From: Planococcus citri
Lineage: Eukaryota; Arthropoda; Insecta; Hemiptera; Pseudococcidae
Length of the DNA: 64,000 nucleotides
Direction of reading: 5' to 3'
Assembly (NCBI RefSeq): GCF_950023065.1
Contig: NC_088680.1
Location: forward strand, 64,455,350-64,519,349
In this document: piece by piece, positions 14,374 to 27,600 of the stretch
Numbering within the stretch: the first letter of the stretch is position 1
How the letters are laid out: every line of letters begins with the position of its first letter
The notes under the pieces: generated by a model
Databases searched by the model: none
What the model was told of the DNA's origin: nothing
The model's input: only the letters and a program-made list of their open reading frames with translations
Position numbers and translations under genes: made by a program

Positions 14374-14755
14374 GAAGAGTGATATTCCAAAACTCGCTTT
14401 GTCCATTTTTATCAAAGTTGGGTTTTCAGTGGTACCTGGTAGATGAAGTATTAACTCACATTCCTACATCATCAACCTACCAAAATGAGGTTTTAAACTC
14501 ACCTAAATAGCCAATTCACTAAAACTTTAAAAAAAAATAATGTTCCAAAACGCGCTTTGTCCACTTTTATTGAAATTTTTTTCAGCAGTATTTAGTGGAT
14601 GAAATGTATACCTACACTCCTACATCATAAATCCACCCAAATAAAGTGCTAAACTCGCCTAAAAAGCCAATTTACCCGTTTAAAGGGAAACTGTTTTTCC
14701 TCTCTCCTGAAAAGTTGTGAAAATGGACAAAGCGAGTTTTGGAATATCACTCTTC
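14374..14755. mobile_element. MITE-like element, perfect ~36-bp terminal inverted repeats, 4-bp TSD AAAT
   Basis: 382 bp. It starts GAAGAGTGATATTCCAAAAC and continues to about 14409; the exact reverse complement ends at 14755. It is flanked by AAAT at 14370-14373 and 14756-14759. An internal diverged copy of the terminal sequence (TTCCAAAACGCGCTTTGTCC) lies near 14543-14562. No coding capacity. The inner sequence next to the right end (CCTGAAAAGTTGTGAAAATG) resembles the same place in the element at 55758-56387. Confidence 0.88.
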
Positions 14756-14989
14756 AAATGTCGATTTTTTTCTATGAATTTGAGCCTTTAAAGACCCACA
14801 CCGACTCTCAAATGTACAAAAAAAAATTCGAAAATTCAAGTGACCTATGATTTTCTGGATTTTTAAAGGCGCTAATTAATTTCGAATTTCGACTTGTTTC
14901 TTCGATAGGAGACTCCTACGTTCCATAATAAGTCTCAAACTGGAAAAAATTAAATTTTGAGAAAATTCAATACTTTATCATGGTTTTAG

Positions 14990-15506
14990 AGTTGCAGATT
15001 GATGAAAATTATATCTTCATATTTCATTGAAAGAAAAGTTCTTCGAAGCATCTGTACAATACCAGTAGGTAGGTATGTAGGTAGGTATAGGTAAATGGCT
15101 CTAGGTACAGTATAAACAGCGTAATAAAATTAACTTACGTAAACGAGAGTAACTGTTACCACTACGAATTTACGTACTTATAACATTTGTAAAATATCTA
15201 CGTAGGCTAAAAGTTATACTTAAACATACGATTTATAAAAAGTACCCTTTTTTACGTTTTTCTTTTTTTCGTTGGTTTTTTGTTTTTGTTTTTTTGTTTT
15301 TATCCCCTTCATCGGAATAAGTTTACGAATAAGTATAGTAAAGTTGAAGTATGTAAATGTAAAGTTCTACCTTCGCGTTTTGTGTATACGTAGTTTTGCT
15401 TTTCGTTTGTCGCACAGAACGTAAGTATAATGTAGCGATGGGATGTGGAATGGAAATGTCGAATCACTCGTATAGTCGTAGTCGTATGTATGTAGTTGCT
15501 CGTAAA
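14990..15506 (-). other. probable 3' UTR of the RGS7BP-like gene
   Basis: Sequence directly after the stop is unique and AT-rich, with short TAGGTA tracts near 15064-15100 and a T-rich tract at 15244-15302. No AATAAA or ATTAAA was seen on the minus strand between 15506 and 15060, so the poly(A) site may be further downstream or use a variant signal. The lower boundary given is arbitrary. Confidence 0.4.
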
Positions 15507-15628
15507 TCACAGATAGTTTGGTCGACAGAAGCAGCAAAATGATCCGACGTTATTGTATATCGAGTTTCGTCTTTTTTTGCGTGTCCATTTACTGGCGCCT
15601 TCTTCCAATACTAGGGCCGATCCTTTTT
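15507..15628 (-). CDS. RGS7BP: RGS7BP-like terminal exon (polybasic and cysteine tail, stop)
   Basis: 122 nt including the TGA at 15509-15507. The acceptor is TTCTCTTTTTCAG. It enters in phase 1 (G|AA gives Glu227). It encodes residues 228-266 with WTRKKRRNS followed about ten residues later by FCCFCRPNYL at the C-terminus. In the vertebrate family, cysteines near the C-terminus are palmitoylated and work with the adjacent basic patch in membrane/nuclear shuttling. Here three cysteines (258, 259, 261) are available. The exon shows no sign of damage. Confidence 0.88.
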
Positions 15629-18600
15629 CTGAAAAAGAGAACGAAAATATTATAGATGGAGATATTCAGGGGATGACTTTTGAAAAATATTTTCTTATTT
15701 TGAAATAGGTAAATACAGAACGAAATGTGACATTACCAGCGTTCAAGTCTTGCTGCGGAAGAAATTCTTGTATTTCTTGTATAATTCTGGTCAACTCTTG
15801 GGAATCTTTGGCTATGCTGCAAATTTCTTCTTGATTGAAATCAGGAGCAATTTGTTTACATAGTAAAATTTGGCTTATCACATTGCCTATGTTGGATGGC
15901 CCGGCACGATTTTCTATCCGAAGAAAACGAAATGTTAACTTTAAACATCAAATTGAAATTTTCACAGGTTAGCAAAAGTAGGTACCTAAATAAATACGAG
16001 TACTTACCAAAATAACCGGACATATCCATTGGAATCAGCTGTACGAGTCGGCTACATTTTGCAAGCTCACGTAAAAATAATTGGCACATGAAAAATAAGA
16101 ACACCAAATGCGGATGGTCCATCGGAATGCCTTCGGCTAGCGAGCTGTAAGAAATTCAACAAACGTTCAAGAATATTAATTTAAAATTGTTTTAAACAAG
16201 GCGAAAAATTAAAGAAAAAATAATATAGAAAATTAATGAGTACATTTTCAAGAAAACCCCTCCCTTGGTCCTCCAAATGGCGTTCGTCCCCTCTTGTATA
16301 AAGACACTGAAGTTGAAAAATATTTTAAAAGATGTAAAATTGTTGTCTGCAGGTACAAATTATTTGCAAATTTTTCATCTCTGAGCAGAATACTTCTAAA
16401 CAGGGTTCTTTTCAGTCTTTTTTTGGGAGTACGCTAATTTTTGAAATTGTAAGTCCATAATTTTTTGTGTCCCCCTCCTCACCACAAACTACAAAAAAAA
16501 AATGATTTTCGCCTTACCTATCTGTTTAAAAAGTCCATTTTTTGTTCTAGAATTCCGAGTTTTTGACTAATTTGCTCATACGTATAAGGTAAGGTTCTGT
16601 TTTTACTTTTTTTTTCTGTCAAATTTGCCCAAGAGAGAAAGTGTCAGAAATAGTCAAACAGTCCTGTTCTTGCCAAGATTGCCCAAAAAAATCACTGCTT
16701 TCGCCAAAATTGTCAGAGAGAGAGACAATTTTCGTCGAGTTGACAAAAAGTTGTGGTGTTTTTTCATCAAATTTCTCAGGTAGTAATTTTTTGATAAAAG
16801 TAGTCAAATGGTCGTAAAACTTATCAGAAATTTTCACTTTTTTCCAAAACGTCCACAAAGCATTAATTTCTGCTTCGCATGCCTAAAAGGTCATTTTTTT
16901 TTGTTTCAAAGTATGTCCAACAAAAGTCCTGCTTCTTACAAAATTGCTTAAAAATTTTCTTTGTTTCGTCAAAATTTATTTTTCCCTTCAAATTCTTTAA
17001 TTTTTTTCAGTTCTTATAGCAATTTTTCAATATTTTTGAAATTTTTTCAAGCATGCACTGCGTGTCCCCTGGAAACGCCATGTGCTTACAAACAATTCTT
17101 TTTTCAAAAAAACTCCCAAATGTATGATGTAGAGACCTCCAAAGTTGGAAAAAATCAAAAAATTGAACAAACTGGTATTTTTTTTTGTTTTTTAATTCAG
17201 CAATCTCACAGATTTCTTTTAAATGACTTTTCTTTTAGAAAAAAAAACACCTTAGGTACTTATTTGATGTTTCATTTTTATTATGTCAATATAGGCCATC
17301 AACCCTGAAAGTGATTGATTACTTAGTAAGTATTGAAATCAATCTCTTGATATCCCAAGAAAGAGTTTTGGCCAATTCAATTCATTCAGATACAACAAAT
17401 CTTGATAATCAGAATATGTGACTTGAAATTATGAAATATAGGTATTATTTTTAGAAACTTAAGGAGGGGTGACTACAATTGTCTGATTAAAGACGAAAAG
17501 ACAACAAGACAACAAAAAGATGACAAAAAGACAATGAGAAGACGAATTGACGACAAGAAGACTTTAAAGACAGAAAGATGACAAAAAGATGATGAAAAAA
17601 CGACAAAAAGGTGAAAAGCCGACAAAAAGGTGAAAAGCCGACAAGAAGATGAAAAGACAATGAAAAGACAAAAAGACGACAAAAATATGAAAAGACAAAA
17701 AGACAAAAAAGCAACGAAAAGATGAGAAGACGACAAAAAGACAAGGAAAAGACAACAGAAAGACAACAAAAAGACAACAAAAAGATGAAAAGACAAGAAA
17801 AAGGAGAAAAGACGACAAAAAGGAGAAAAGACGACAAAAAGATGAAAAGACAAGAAAAAGGAGAAAAGACGACAAAAAGGAGAAAAGACAACGAGAAGAT
17901 GCAAAGATGATGAAAAGACAAAAAGATGACAAAAAGGCAATGAGAAGACGAATTGACGACAAGAAGACTTTAAAGACAGAAAGATGACAAAAAGACGATG
18001 AAAAAACGACAAAAAGGTGAAAAGCCGACAAGAAGATGAAAAGACAATGAAAAGACAAAAAGACGACAAAAATATGAAAAGACAAAAAGACAAAAAAACA
18101 ACAAAACGATGAGAAGACGACAAAAAGACAAGGAAAAGACGACAGAAAGACAACGAAAAGACGACAAAAATATGAAAAGACAAGAAAAAGGAGAAAAGAT
18201 GACAAAAAGGAGAAAAGATGACAAGAGAACAAAAAGACAACAAAAAGGTGAAAAGACAACGAGAAGATGAAAAGACGATGAAAAGACAAAAAGATGACAA
18301 AAAGACAAAACATGACAAAAAGATGAAAAGACAAAAAGGCGACGAGAAGATGACAAAAAGACAACAAAAATATGACAAAAAGACAACAAAAATACGACAA
18401 AAAGATGAAAAGATGACAAAAAGGAGAAAACACAACAACAAGACAAAAAGATGATAAGAAGAAACAAAAAGATGACAAAAAGATGAAAGGACAACAAAAA
18501 GGTGAAAAGATGGCAAGAAGACGAGGAGATGACAAAAAGACAAAAAGACAACGAAAATACAAAAAGACGACAAAAAGATGAAAAGACAATGAAAAGACTA

Positions 18601-21600
18601 CAAAAAGACAACAAAAACTACAAAAGCATGGCAAACAGACAAAAAGACAAAAAGATGAAAGACTGAAAGTTGGAAAGAGTGGGCGAACAAAATGAATGAA
18701 TGAATGCATTAATTAATAAAAAAAACAACAGAAAAAACACTCACGCATTAAGCGTGAGAATACCGACTTTTCTCTAAATAAAAATATTTTACAAACGAAT
18801 TGATTCGTTTTTTTTTTAAAACACTTGTACAGCAATTGATTTGTTTACAATCGAATAGAATCATTTACAAACGATCGGGGATTGAACAAATTGATTCATT
18901 TCTAGGTGAATCACTCGCGAACGAGTTAATCAATAGTTACTGAATCATTCGCGAACGAATTGATTCGTATAAGTGACTCGTTCGCGAACGAATCGATTCA
19001 TTTACTCAATTTTTGATGAATCATTCGCGAACGAATTGATTCGTATGAGTGACTCGTTCACGAACGAATCGATTCATTCACTCAATTTTTAATGTATCAT
19101 TCGCGAACGAATAGATTCGTATAAGTGACTCGTTCGCGAACGAATCGATTCATTCACTCCATTTTTGGTGAATCATTCACGAACGAATTGAATTATTTTT
19201 TGTGAATTATTCGCGAACGAATCAATTCATATGATTAATTTTTGGTAAATCATTCACGAACGAATTTATCAATTGTTAGTAAATCATTCGCGAACGAATA
19301 TAGTTGATAAATTAGTCGCGAATGACTCGATTCATTGAATTATTTTTCGTAAATCATTCGCGAACGACTCGATTTATTCAATTTATTTTCGTTGAATTGT
19401 TCACGAACGAATTGACGGGTCTGTTAATCAATTGCCAATGAATCATTCATGTATTAATTTTTCATGAATCATTCGCGAACGAATCGAATTATTCGATTAA
19501 TTTTTGGTAAATTATACAGGAACGAATTCGAAATAAGAAAATCGATAAATTTCAACATTTTCTGTCAAAAATCCATTTAATTAATTTTTGGTTAATTATT
19601 CGCGAATATATCGAGTAATTATCGAGTCCAAAATTGATCCGCGTACATTCGAAATAAAAAAATCGATAAATTCCAACATTTTCTGTCAAAAATCGTTAAA
19701 AAAATTTTTAAAAAAATTTGCTCCTGGGGTAAGATTTGAACCGTGTACCACCCGCTCATCAAGCCAACTCCTTCGCCACAGGTCCACCGTTGTACTTTTC
19801 CAAAATGCAATTTTAAAAGGTATACATGTTGACTACCTATTTGAAATAAGAAATTCGATAAATTTTCATTTCTATTTTCGTGAAATTGATCGATAAACGT
19901 ATCGTTTAAACGTACATTGTATCAATAAAAATATCCTCGATTTTTTGTCGAACTCGAATTTCCAAAAATTCATCCGCGAATATTCGAATTTCGAAATAAT
20001 ACGAAAATCGATAATTTTATTTGGTAAAATGGCACATTGAAAAAATCATCAACTTTAAAAATTAATTACTCAAGAACAGCTTAACCGATTTTGATGAAAT
20101 TTAAATTTTCACCCGTTGGATACTTGCCTAACATTTTGTCATCATCAGCATGTTTCAAAAGTTCGCAGCTTCAGCGTTTATCGAGCGACAAAATTTGCAG
20201 GGTGACTTTGCACAAAATTCATTAAAAATTAAATTTCTCAGGAACGGCTGAACCGATTTTGATCAAATTTATAATCTTATAACTAGGTTACAAGCCCGAT
20301 TTTTTGACATAACCATCATGCTCCAAAAGTTCAAAGTTTTCGAGGTTATTGAACTTTAAACTTTTTTTTCACAATTTTTCAAAATTCAATATCTAGAAAA
20401 CGGCTGAACCAATTTTGATGAAACTTTGCATACAACTAGGCCTTTACCGTCCCTACAAACCAAAATTATCACCACGATCCAAAAGTTTACAGCTTTTGAG
20501 TTATATCGAAAAAACCAAAAAAAACTTATATATATATACTCATAATTGATGTACTTGTGGCACCATTTTATATACTTTACACACGTTCAGGCACCAAAAT
20601 TTACGTTGTGGCACCACCAAATGGTGCCACAACGTATTTTATTTAAAATCGTGTGGAATGTCATCAGGGCACTGCCAGGGGTCGTTAGGCAAATTTTTGT
20701 AATGGTGCCACAACGACATTTAAAAGTCCCTTTTAATATATTGGAAAAATTATATAGTCAACAGACGTTGTGGCACCATTTTCAGGTCTCATTGGTTTTC
20801 GATGTATTCTTTTGTAAAAATTCGTTGTAAAATGTTTCGATTATATGGCGCTATTGCTTATACCCTTAATCATCACTCTATACTCATATAATACATATAG
20901 AGGCACCAGTTGGTTTTTATTAATAAATAAACCGTTGCCAGAAAAACGCTCGCGTAAATGACTATAAGTTTTCTTCACTTGCTACCTGGTGCCACAACAA
21001 CGTTCAACTAAATGGTGCCATAACGTTACAAAAGTAGATATTGATATATCTATATATATATAAACCTTATATAAGGAAACCTGAATTTTCGGGAATGGTC
21101 GTATCGTGATCCCAGACCCTCAAAACGTAAAGAAAAGTCACTCCCCGACCCAACTTCCACCATCGCAACAAATACAGTACTCCACTTTTCTTAAGAAAAG
21201 TCGGTAAAAGATATGAAATAAAATTTTAGTACCTATTCAGTTCAGGACTTGGTTATGTATTATTTTTTACATTTTTTGAAGAAGGGGAAGTTCCTAAAAA
21301 ACATTGATCAAAAAAATTGGTCCAAAAAAGCTTCATTTTGAAAGTTACAGGAAAAATCAAATGAAAAAATATCGAGCACTTGCCAGTGTGGTTCAAATAA
21401 TATAAATTCTTCAATTCATTTGAAAAAATTTACTTTTACAGGGGACTCTAAAAAAAGGGGTTCAAAATTTTGAATATACAGGGAGCCTAATTAAACTTTT
21501 TTTCATCAAGATAATTGAATATATATATAGCTCAAAACGTTGCGTTTGGCGCAAATCGCAGATTTCTAGTTTTCCAGGGGTTCCTAAAATTTCGAAAAAG

Positions 21601-24600
21601 TGGAAAACTGGATTTTTGAGTCCCAGCGGAAAATTTTATTAAGCTCAAAATTTGGCCGCATGAAGGTCTTTCAGATACTAATAAACTGTAAAAAGCTTTT
21701 TAGAGGGACTCAAAGGGGTAGGTTCAAAATGGTGGTTCCAAAATTTTCCAAAAATCACCCCCCCCCTCCAATTTCTGCCCACGAGGGTCGAAAATAGGAA
21801 AATCATCTCGCATAACGTTCATCAAGTTCAAACAGATATTTTAGGTACGCTAACAAAGTTTTTGAAAATAATTTTCAGTGGTTCCTAAAATTCTTTTTAT
21901 ACTCACAATTTTGGGAACCCCTGGAGCCCAAAAAAATGGTCATTTTGGGTTAACCAACCACCGATTCGTATTTTAGATATTTATTACAGTATTTTAAGAG
22001 TGGTCCAGTCGATAACTGTCGTGAGGCCAAAAAATGGTCTTATCGGGACTCCTCCTTTGTGAAACAAAAAACACGCCCTGGTTCACCCTGACCTCTCCTT
22101 TCCTGATTTAATTTCATGAAAGCTCAACAACCAATGTGTTCATCCAAAAGTGAAAATGTTGCCCAATAAGGGGTGAGGTGTTTATCCAAAGTATGCTTTC
22201 ACCAATTCATTACGTCGAATAAAACCACATCAGGGTCATTCCATGTCAACTCAACCAAAAAAAGGCGATTTTGAAAGTCATGTCTTTCGATTTCGCTCAA
22301 ATTTTTTTTACAACATCTACCCACCCAGTAAGTAAGAAAGCCGAAATCTGTTTGGTCCCAGCCCCCTCAGGGGGCGGGTGGGGGGCTTCTATTATTTTCA
22401 CATTGTCTCGAGGTACTCAACTTCAGCAGCCCATTCCTCCGAAACTATGATACTTTGATCAAAACTTATTTCACAGTTCGAAAGGGCATTGAATTTTAAA
22501 CTTTTCAAGTATTTTGAAATTTACAAAAGTTGAAAGTTGAACTTTCAATTTGAAAGTTCAAATTTCAAAATGACGCTGTAAGTGGAAGCTACCATTTAAA
22601 ATTTTGAAAAAATTTTCATAGATGTACATTTTGATACTTTTTCGAAATATTTAGGTTTCGAGATGGGACTCTTGGCGGAGGGGGAGCACCCCCACTCTCA
22701 ATTTTGGGTGAAACTTTTAAAAGAAAATTTGGGGCATGTGATACATCGAACTGTATGTTTTCGGCGACGCTGAACACGAATATGACGTCAGATTTTTGAT
22801 TGTACCCCATCCACGGCCCCAAACAATTTTTTTGGATTTTTACCTTTGCATGTGTCACACGAATGTAACCATTTTTGGGGGGGTCACCCCCTTTGGAGAG
22901 GTGCTGGGGGCCGTGGATGGGGTCCAATCAAAAATCTGACGTCATATTCGTGTTCAGCGTCACCGAAAACATAAAATTCAATATATCACATGCCCCAGAT
23001 TTTCTTTTGAAAGTTTCACCCAAAATTGGTGGTGGGGGTGCTCCCTTTCCGTCAAGAGTCCCATTACGAAACCTAAATATTTCGAAAAAGTATCAAAATG
23101 TACATCTATGAAAATTTTTTCAAAATTTTAAATGGTAGCTCTCACTTACAGCGCCATTTGGAAATTTGAACTTTCAAATTGAAAGTTCAACTTTCAACTT
23201 TTGAAAATTTCAAAATACTTAAAAAGTTTAAAATTCAATGTTCTTTTGAACTGTGAAATCAGTTTTGATCAAAGTATCATAGTTTTGGAGGAATGGGCTG
23301 CTGAAGTTGAGTACCTCGAGACAATGTGAAAATAATGGAAGCCCCCCCACCCGCCCTCTGAGGGGGCTGGGACCAAACTGATTGCGGCTTTCTTACTTAC
23401 TGGGTGGGTAGATATTGTAAAAGAAATTTGAGCAAAATCGAAGGACATGACCCAAAACGTTGGTTGAGTTGACATGGAATGACCCTTCAGTTCAAAAATT
23501 GACCCAATAAGATTTTTTGCTTTTTCGGATTTGGAGTAAGTGAAATCAAACAAATAAACACATCATCTCCGAAATGGTTTTAAAAGGCTGGGAGGCGAAC
23601 GGTGAGTCAAAATGAAACTTGTGTTGATCTAACTCAAAATATCAAACGCATTTTTACATCGCATTTCAGGATTCATCTGGGCCTATTTTCTCAATCGAAG
23701 TAACAACTTTAGAAGGTGGGAGCGAAAAAAAAATCTCTCAATATAGATAAGGTAAGTACACCCTAATACCTACTTCATTTCTATTCTTTTTTCTGTGAGT
23801 GTGTGTATTTTTTTTTTTCGTTTTGAAAACTCGAGAATTCGATTTGTAAATATTTTAATAATGCACCAATGCTTCTGAAATTATGGCTGATGATGTATTT
23901 TTATATATTCTTTGCATTTAGCTTTCCAATTCGTGCAATTTTACTACCAGTAAATTTGAAAAAAAATTACACGAGTGGACCGACCAATTTCGTGTCACTA
24001 TTATGGGACACGAGACATTTGATTTCATTTTCTACACATCACATTATACAGCACCAATTTACCTATTATTCGTTATACCTGTATGCCTTGTAATAATGCG
24101 TAGGCTTTAAATACGAAATACAAAATAGAGAAAAAAGTAGGTAAACTGTATGCGACGACGTAGCGGGATCGAGACGGGAGTATACATCCTGTCGTTATAT
24201 TAAGCATATGTACCCACTGCGCCATTGCTTGCCGATAAATTAATGAGTAATTTTTTTGTTTCAACTGTTTTTTTTTTCTTTTTCGAAAAAAAAAAATACG
24301 TACGCACGCACACAGGGTTAGTGAGATTTTATCGCGTCTCGCTGTAAGCTGTACGATAATAAAAGCGATAGCGCTGCCACTATCCGCGCCCGCGCCCGCT
24401 ACAATGCCACGGCCAGCACGCACGCAGAGGGTTTTGGGTTCGCGCTCACGCTCACCATCGGTCTGTCGGTCGCGAAATACATATTCAAAATACCGCAAAG
24501 GGCACAACAATAATGAAAAGTTGCTGTGTGTAGCGCGATATTGTACACGTTACTCGTGTTTGCGGTTTAACCTCCCTTACTATTAAACGACAATATATAG

Positions 24601-27600
24601 GTAACAGAAAGTAGAAGTAGCCTATACGTCGAAATGCTGTACAATGTACATGCTATTTTATACTGTTGCTGTACCTATATACCTAGTGTACCTGCAGGTA
24701 TACTATAGGTACACTAACTTACTGGCTATTTGGTGGCTGGAATGGTCGACGTTATAGTTTTTATTTTTTTTTATTCGCCGTATGAAATATGTGACGGGGC
24801 GGAGCGGAAGTGGTTACCATGGGCTACTCGTATACGCATACGCATATTCGGCACACTTTTGCTACAATTTATGTGCCATATTGTACCTACGATATCAAAA
24901 ACCTTTACACGTATCGATACACAAAGGGTGTCCTAAAACTACACATTCGGCAGTAAAACCGCACTCAATTTTTCAAATTTAACGTTTTTTCCTTTTAAAT
25001 GTATAAGTAGGTAGGTATTTCTTTCGTCAATCGGCTAAAAGGTGGACAAGAGTGAAAGGATTGTTTTGACAAAGCCACATAAATATCATTCAGTAAGTTG
25101 TATGTTCTAAAATTTAGGGAAAAGGCCATAGGGGGATGAGAATGGTGATTTGGCCATCGAGAGCTTTGGGGTTGATATTTGCATGGCAGAAAGGTACCAC
25201 CGACAAAACTTTACGTGGAAATTCTAGACACCCAGACTCCTTACCCTCTCTATTTTCAAGACATTCCCCATTTTGTGAAATAGATATAAGAATTTTTCTC
25301 AGCTTCATGTGAACCAATTTTTGCAATTTTTCAGAATGTTATACGTACCAACTATGAGGGTCACCCCCAAAAAAATTTACACCCCCTCCCACCAATAGGT
25401 AAATTCCCCGAAAAAAATTGCGTCTTACCGACTTTTTTAAACGATTTTGATCAAATTTTAAATTTCACCACTTGGCCACTAGCCTGACATTTCGTCATCA
25501 TCTTCATGTTTCAAAAGTTCAAAGCTTCCAAGTTTATTGATGAATCATTCGTTTGCGAACGATTCACTCACACGATTTAATTCGTTCGCTAATGATTCAC
25601 CAAAAATTATTCAATTCGTTCGCGAATCATTTACCAAAAATTAATTTGATGAATCGATTCGTTCGCGAACGAGTCACTTAAACAAATCAATTAGTTCGTG
25701 AATAATTTACCAGAGATTATTCAATTTGTTCGCGAATGATCCACCAAAAATTAAGTAAACAAATCAATTCGTTCGCGAACGAGTCACAAAAAATTACTCA
25801 ATTCATTTGTGAATGATTCACCAAAAATCAAGTTGATGAATCGATTTGTTCGCGAACGAGTCACTTATACAATTCGATTCGTTCGCGACTGATTCGCCCA
25901 AAATTATTCAATTCGTTCGTGAATGAATCACCAAAAATTAAGTTGACGAATCGATTCCTTTGCGAACGAGTCACTTACACGATTCAATTCGTTTGTGAAT
26001 TATTCGCCAAAAATTGGGTTGATAAATCGATTCATTCGCAAATGATTCACTAAAAATTGACTATTTCGTTGACGATTGATTCACCAAAAATTGAGTTAAT
26101 GAATTGATTCGTTCGCGAATGATTCACCAAAAATTATTCAATTCGTTCGTGAATATTTCACCAAAAATTATTCAATTCGTTCGTGAATATTTCACCAAAA
26201 ATTATTCAATACGTTCGTGAATGATTCACCAAAAATTAAGTTGATGAATCGATTTGTTCGCAAACGATTCACTTACACGATTCAATTCGTTCGCGAATGA
26301 TTCACCAAAAATTATTCAATTTGTTTGTGAATGATTTACCAAAAAATAATTCAATAAAACCATTCGTTCGCGAACGAGCCACTTATGCGAATCAATTCGT
26401 TCGCGAATGATTCACCAAAAATTAAGATAATAAATCGATTCGTTCGCGAATGATTCATCAAAAATTATTCAATTCGTTCGCGAATGATTCATCAAAAATT
26501 ATTCAATTCGTTCGTGAATGATTCGCCAAAAATTTGGTTGACGAATCGATTCGTTTGCAAACGAGTAATCTACACGATTCATTTCGTTCGTGAATTATTC
26601 ACCAAAAATTAGGTTAATGAATCGATTCGTTCGCGAACGATCCACTTACAGGATTCAGTTCGTTCGCGAATAATTCACCAAAAATTATTCAATTTGTTTG
26701 TGAATGATTCACCAAAAATTAATGTAATGAATCGATTCTTGTTCGCGAATGATTCATCAAAAATTATTCAAATCGTTCGTGAATGATTCACCAAAAATTA
26801 GGTTGATAAATCGATTCCTTCGCGAACGATCCACTTACAGGATTCAGTTCGTTCGCGAATGATTCACCAAAAATTATTCAATTTGTTTGTGAATGATTTA
26901 CCAAAAAATAATTTAATGAAACGATTCGTTCGCGAACGATCCACTTATGCGAATCAATTCGTTCGCGAACGATTCACCAAAAATTAATGTAATGAATCGA
27001 TTCTTGTTCGCGAATGATTCACCAAAAATTAGGTTGATAAATCGATTCGTTCGCGAATGATTCACCAAAAATCATTCAATTCGTTCGTGAATGCCTCACC
27101 AAAAATTGAGTTAGTGAATGGATTCGTTCGCAAATGATTCACCAAAAATTATTCAATTCGTTCGTGAATGATTCACCAAAAATCAAGGTAATTAATCGAT
27201 TCGTTCGAGAACGATTCACTTACACGATTCAATTCGTTCACGAATGATTCACCAAAAATTATTCAATTTGTTTGTGAATTATTAACCAAAAATTAATTTA
27301 ATGAATCGATTCGTTCGCGAACGAGCTACTTAAACGAATCAATTCGTTCGCGAATGATTCACCAAAAAGTAAGGTAATAAATCGATTCGTTCGCGAATGA
27401 TTCTCCAGAAATTGTTTAATTCGTTTGTGAATGATATACCAAACATTATTAAATTGATTCGTTCACGAACGATTCACCAAAAATTTGGTAGACGAATCGA
27501 TTCGTTTGCGAACGAGTCACTTCTACACGATTCAATTCGTTCGTGAATCATTCACCAAAACGTAGGTTGATGAATCGATTCGTTCGCAAACGATTCACTA

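Noticed and set aside
17473..18709. Long Phe/Leu/Ser-rich minus-strand reading frames (up to 381 codons)
   Set aside because: They lie fully inside the T-poor minisatellite and are open in several frames at once; no start context, domain or splice structure.
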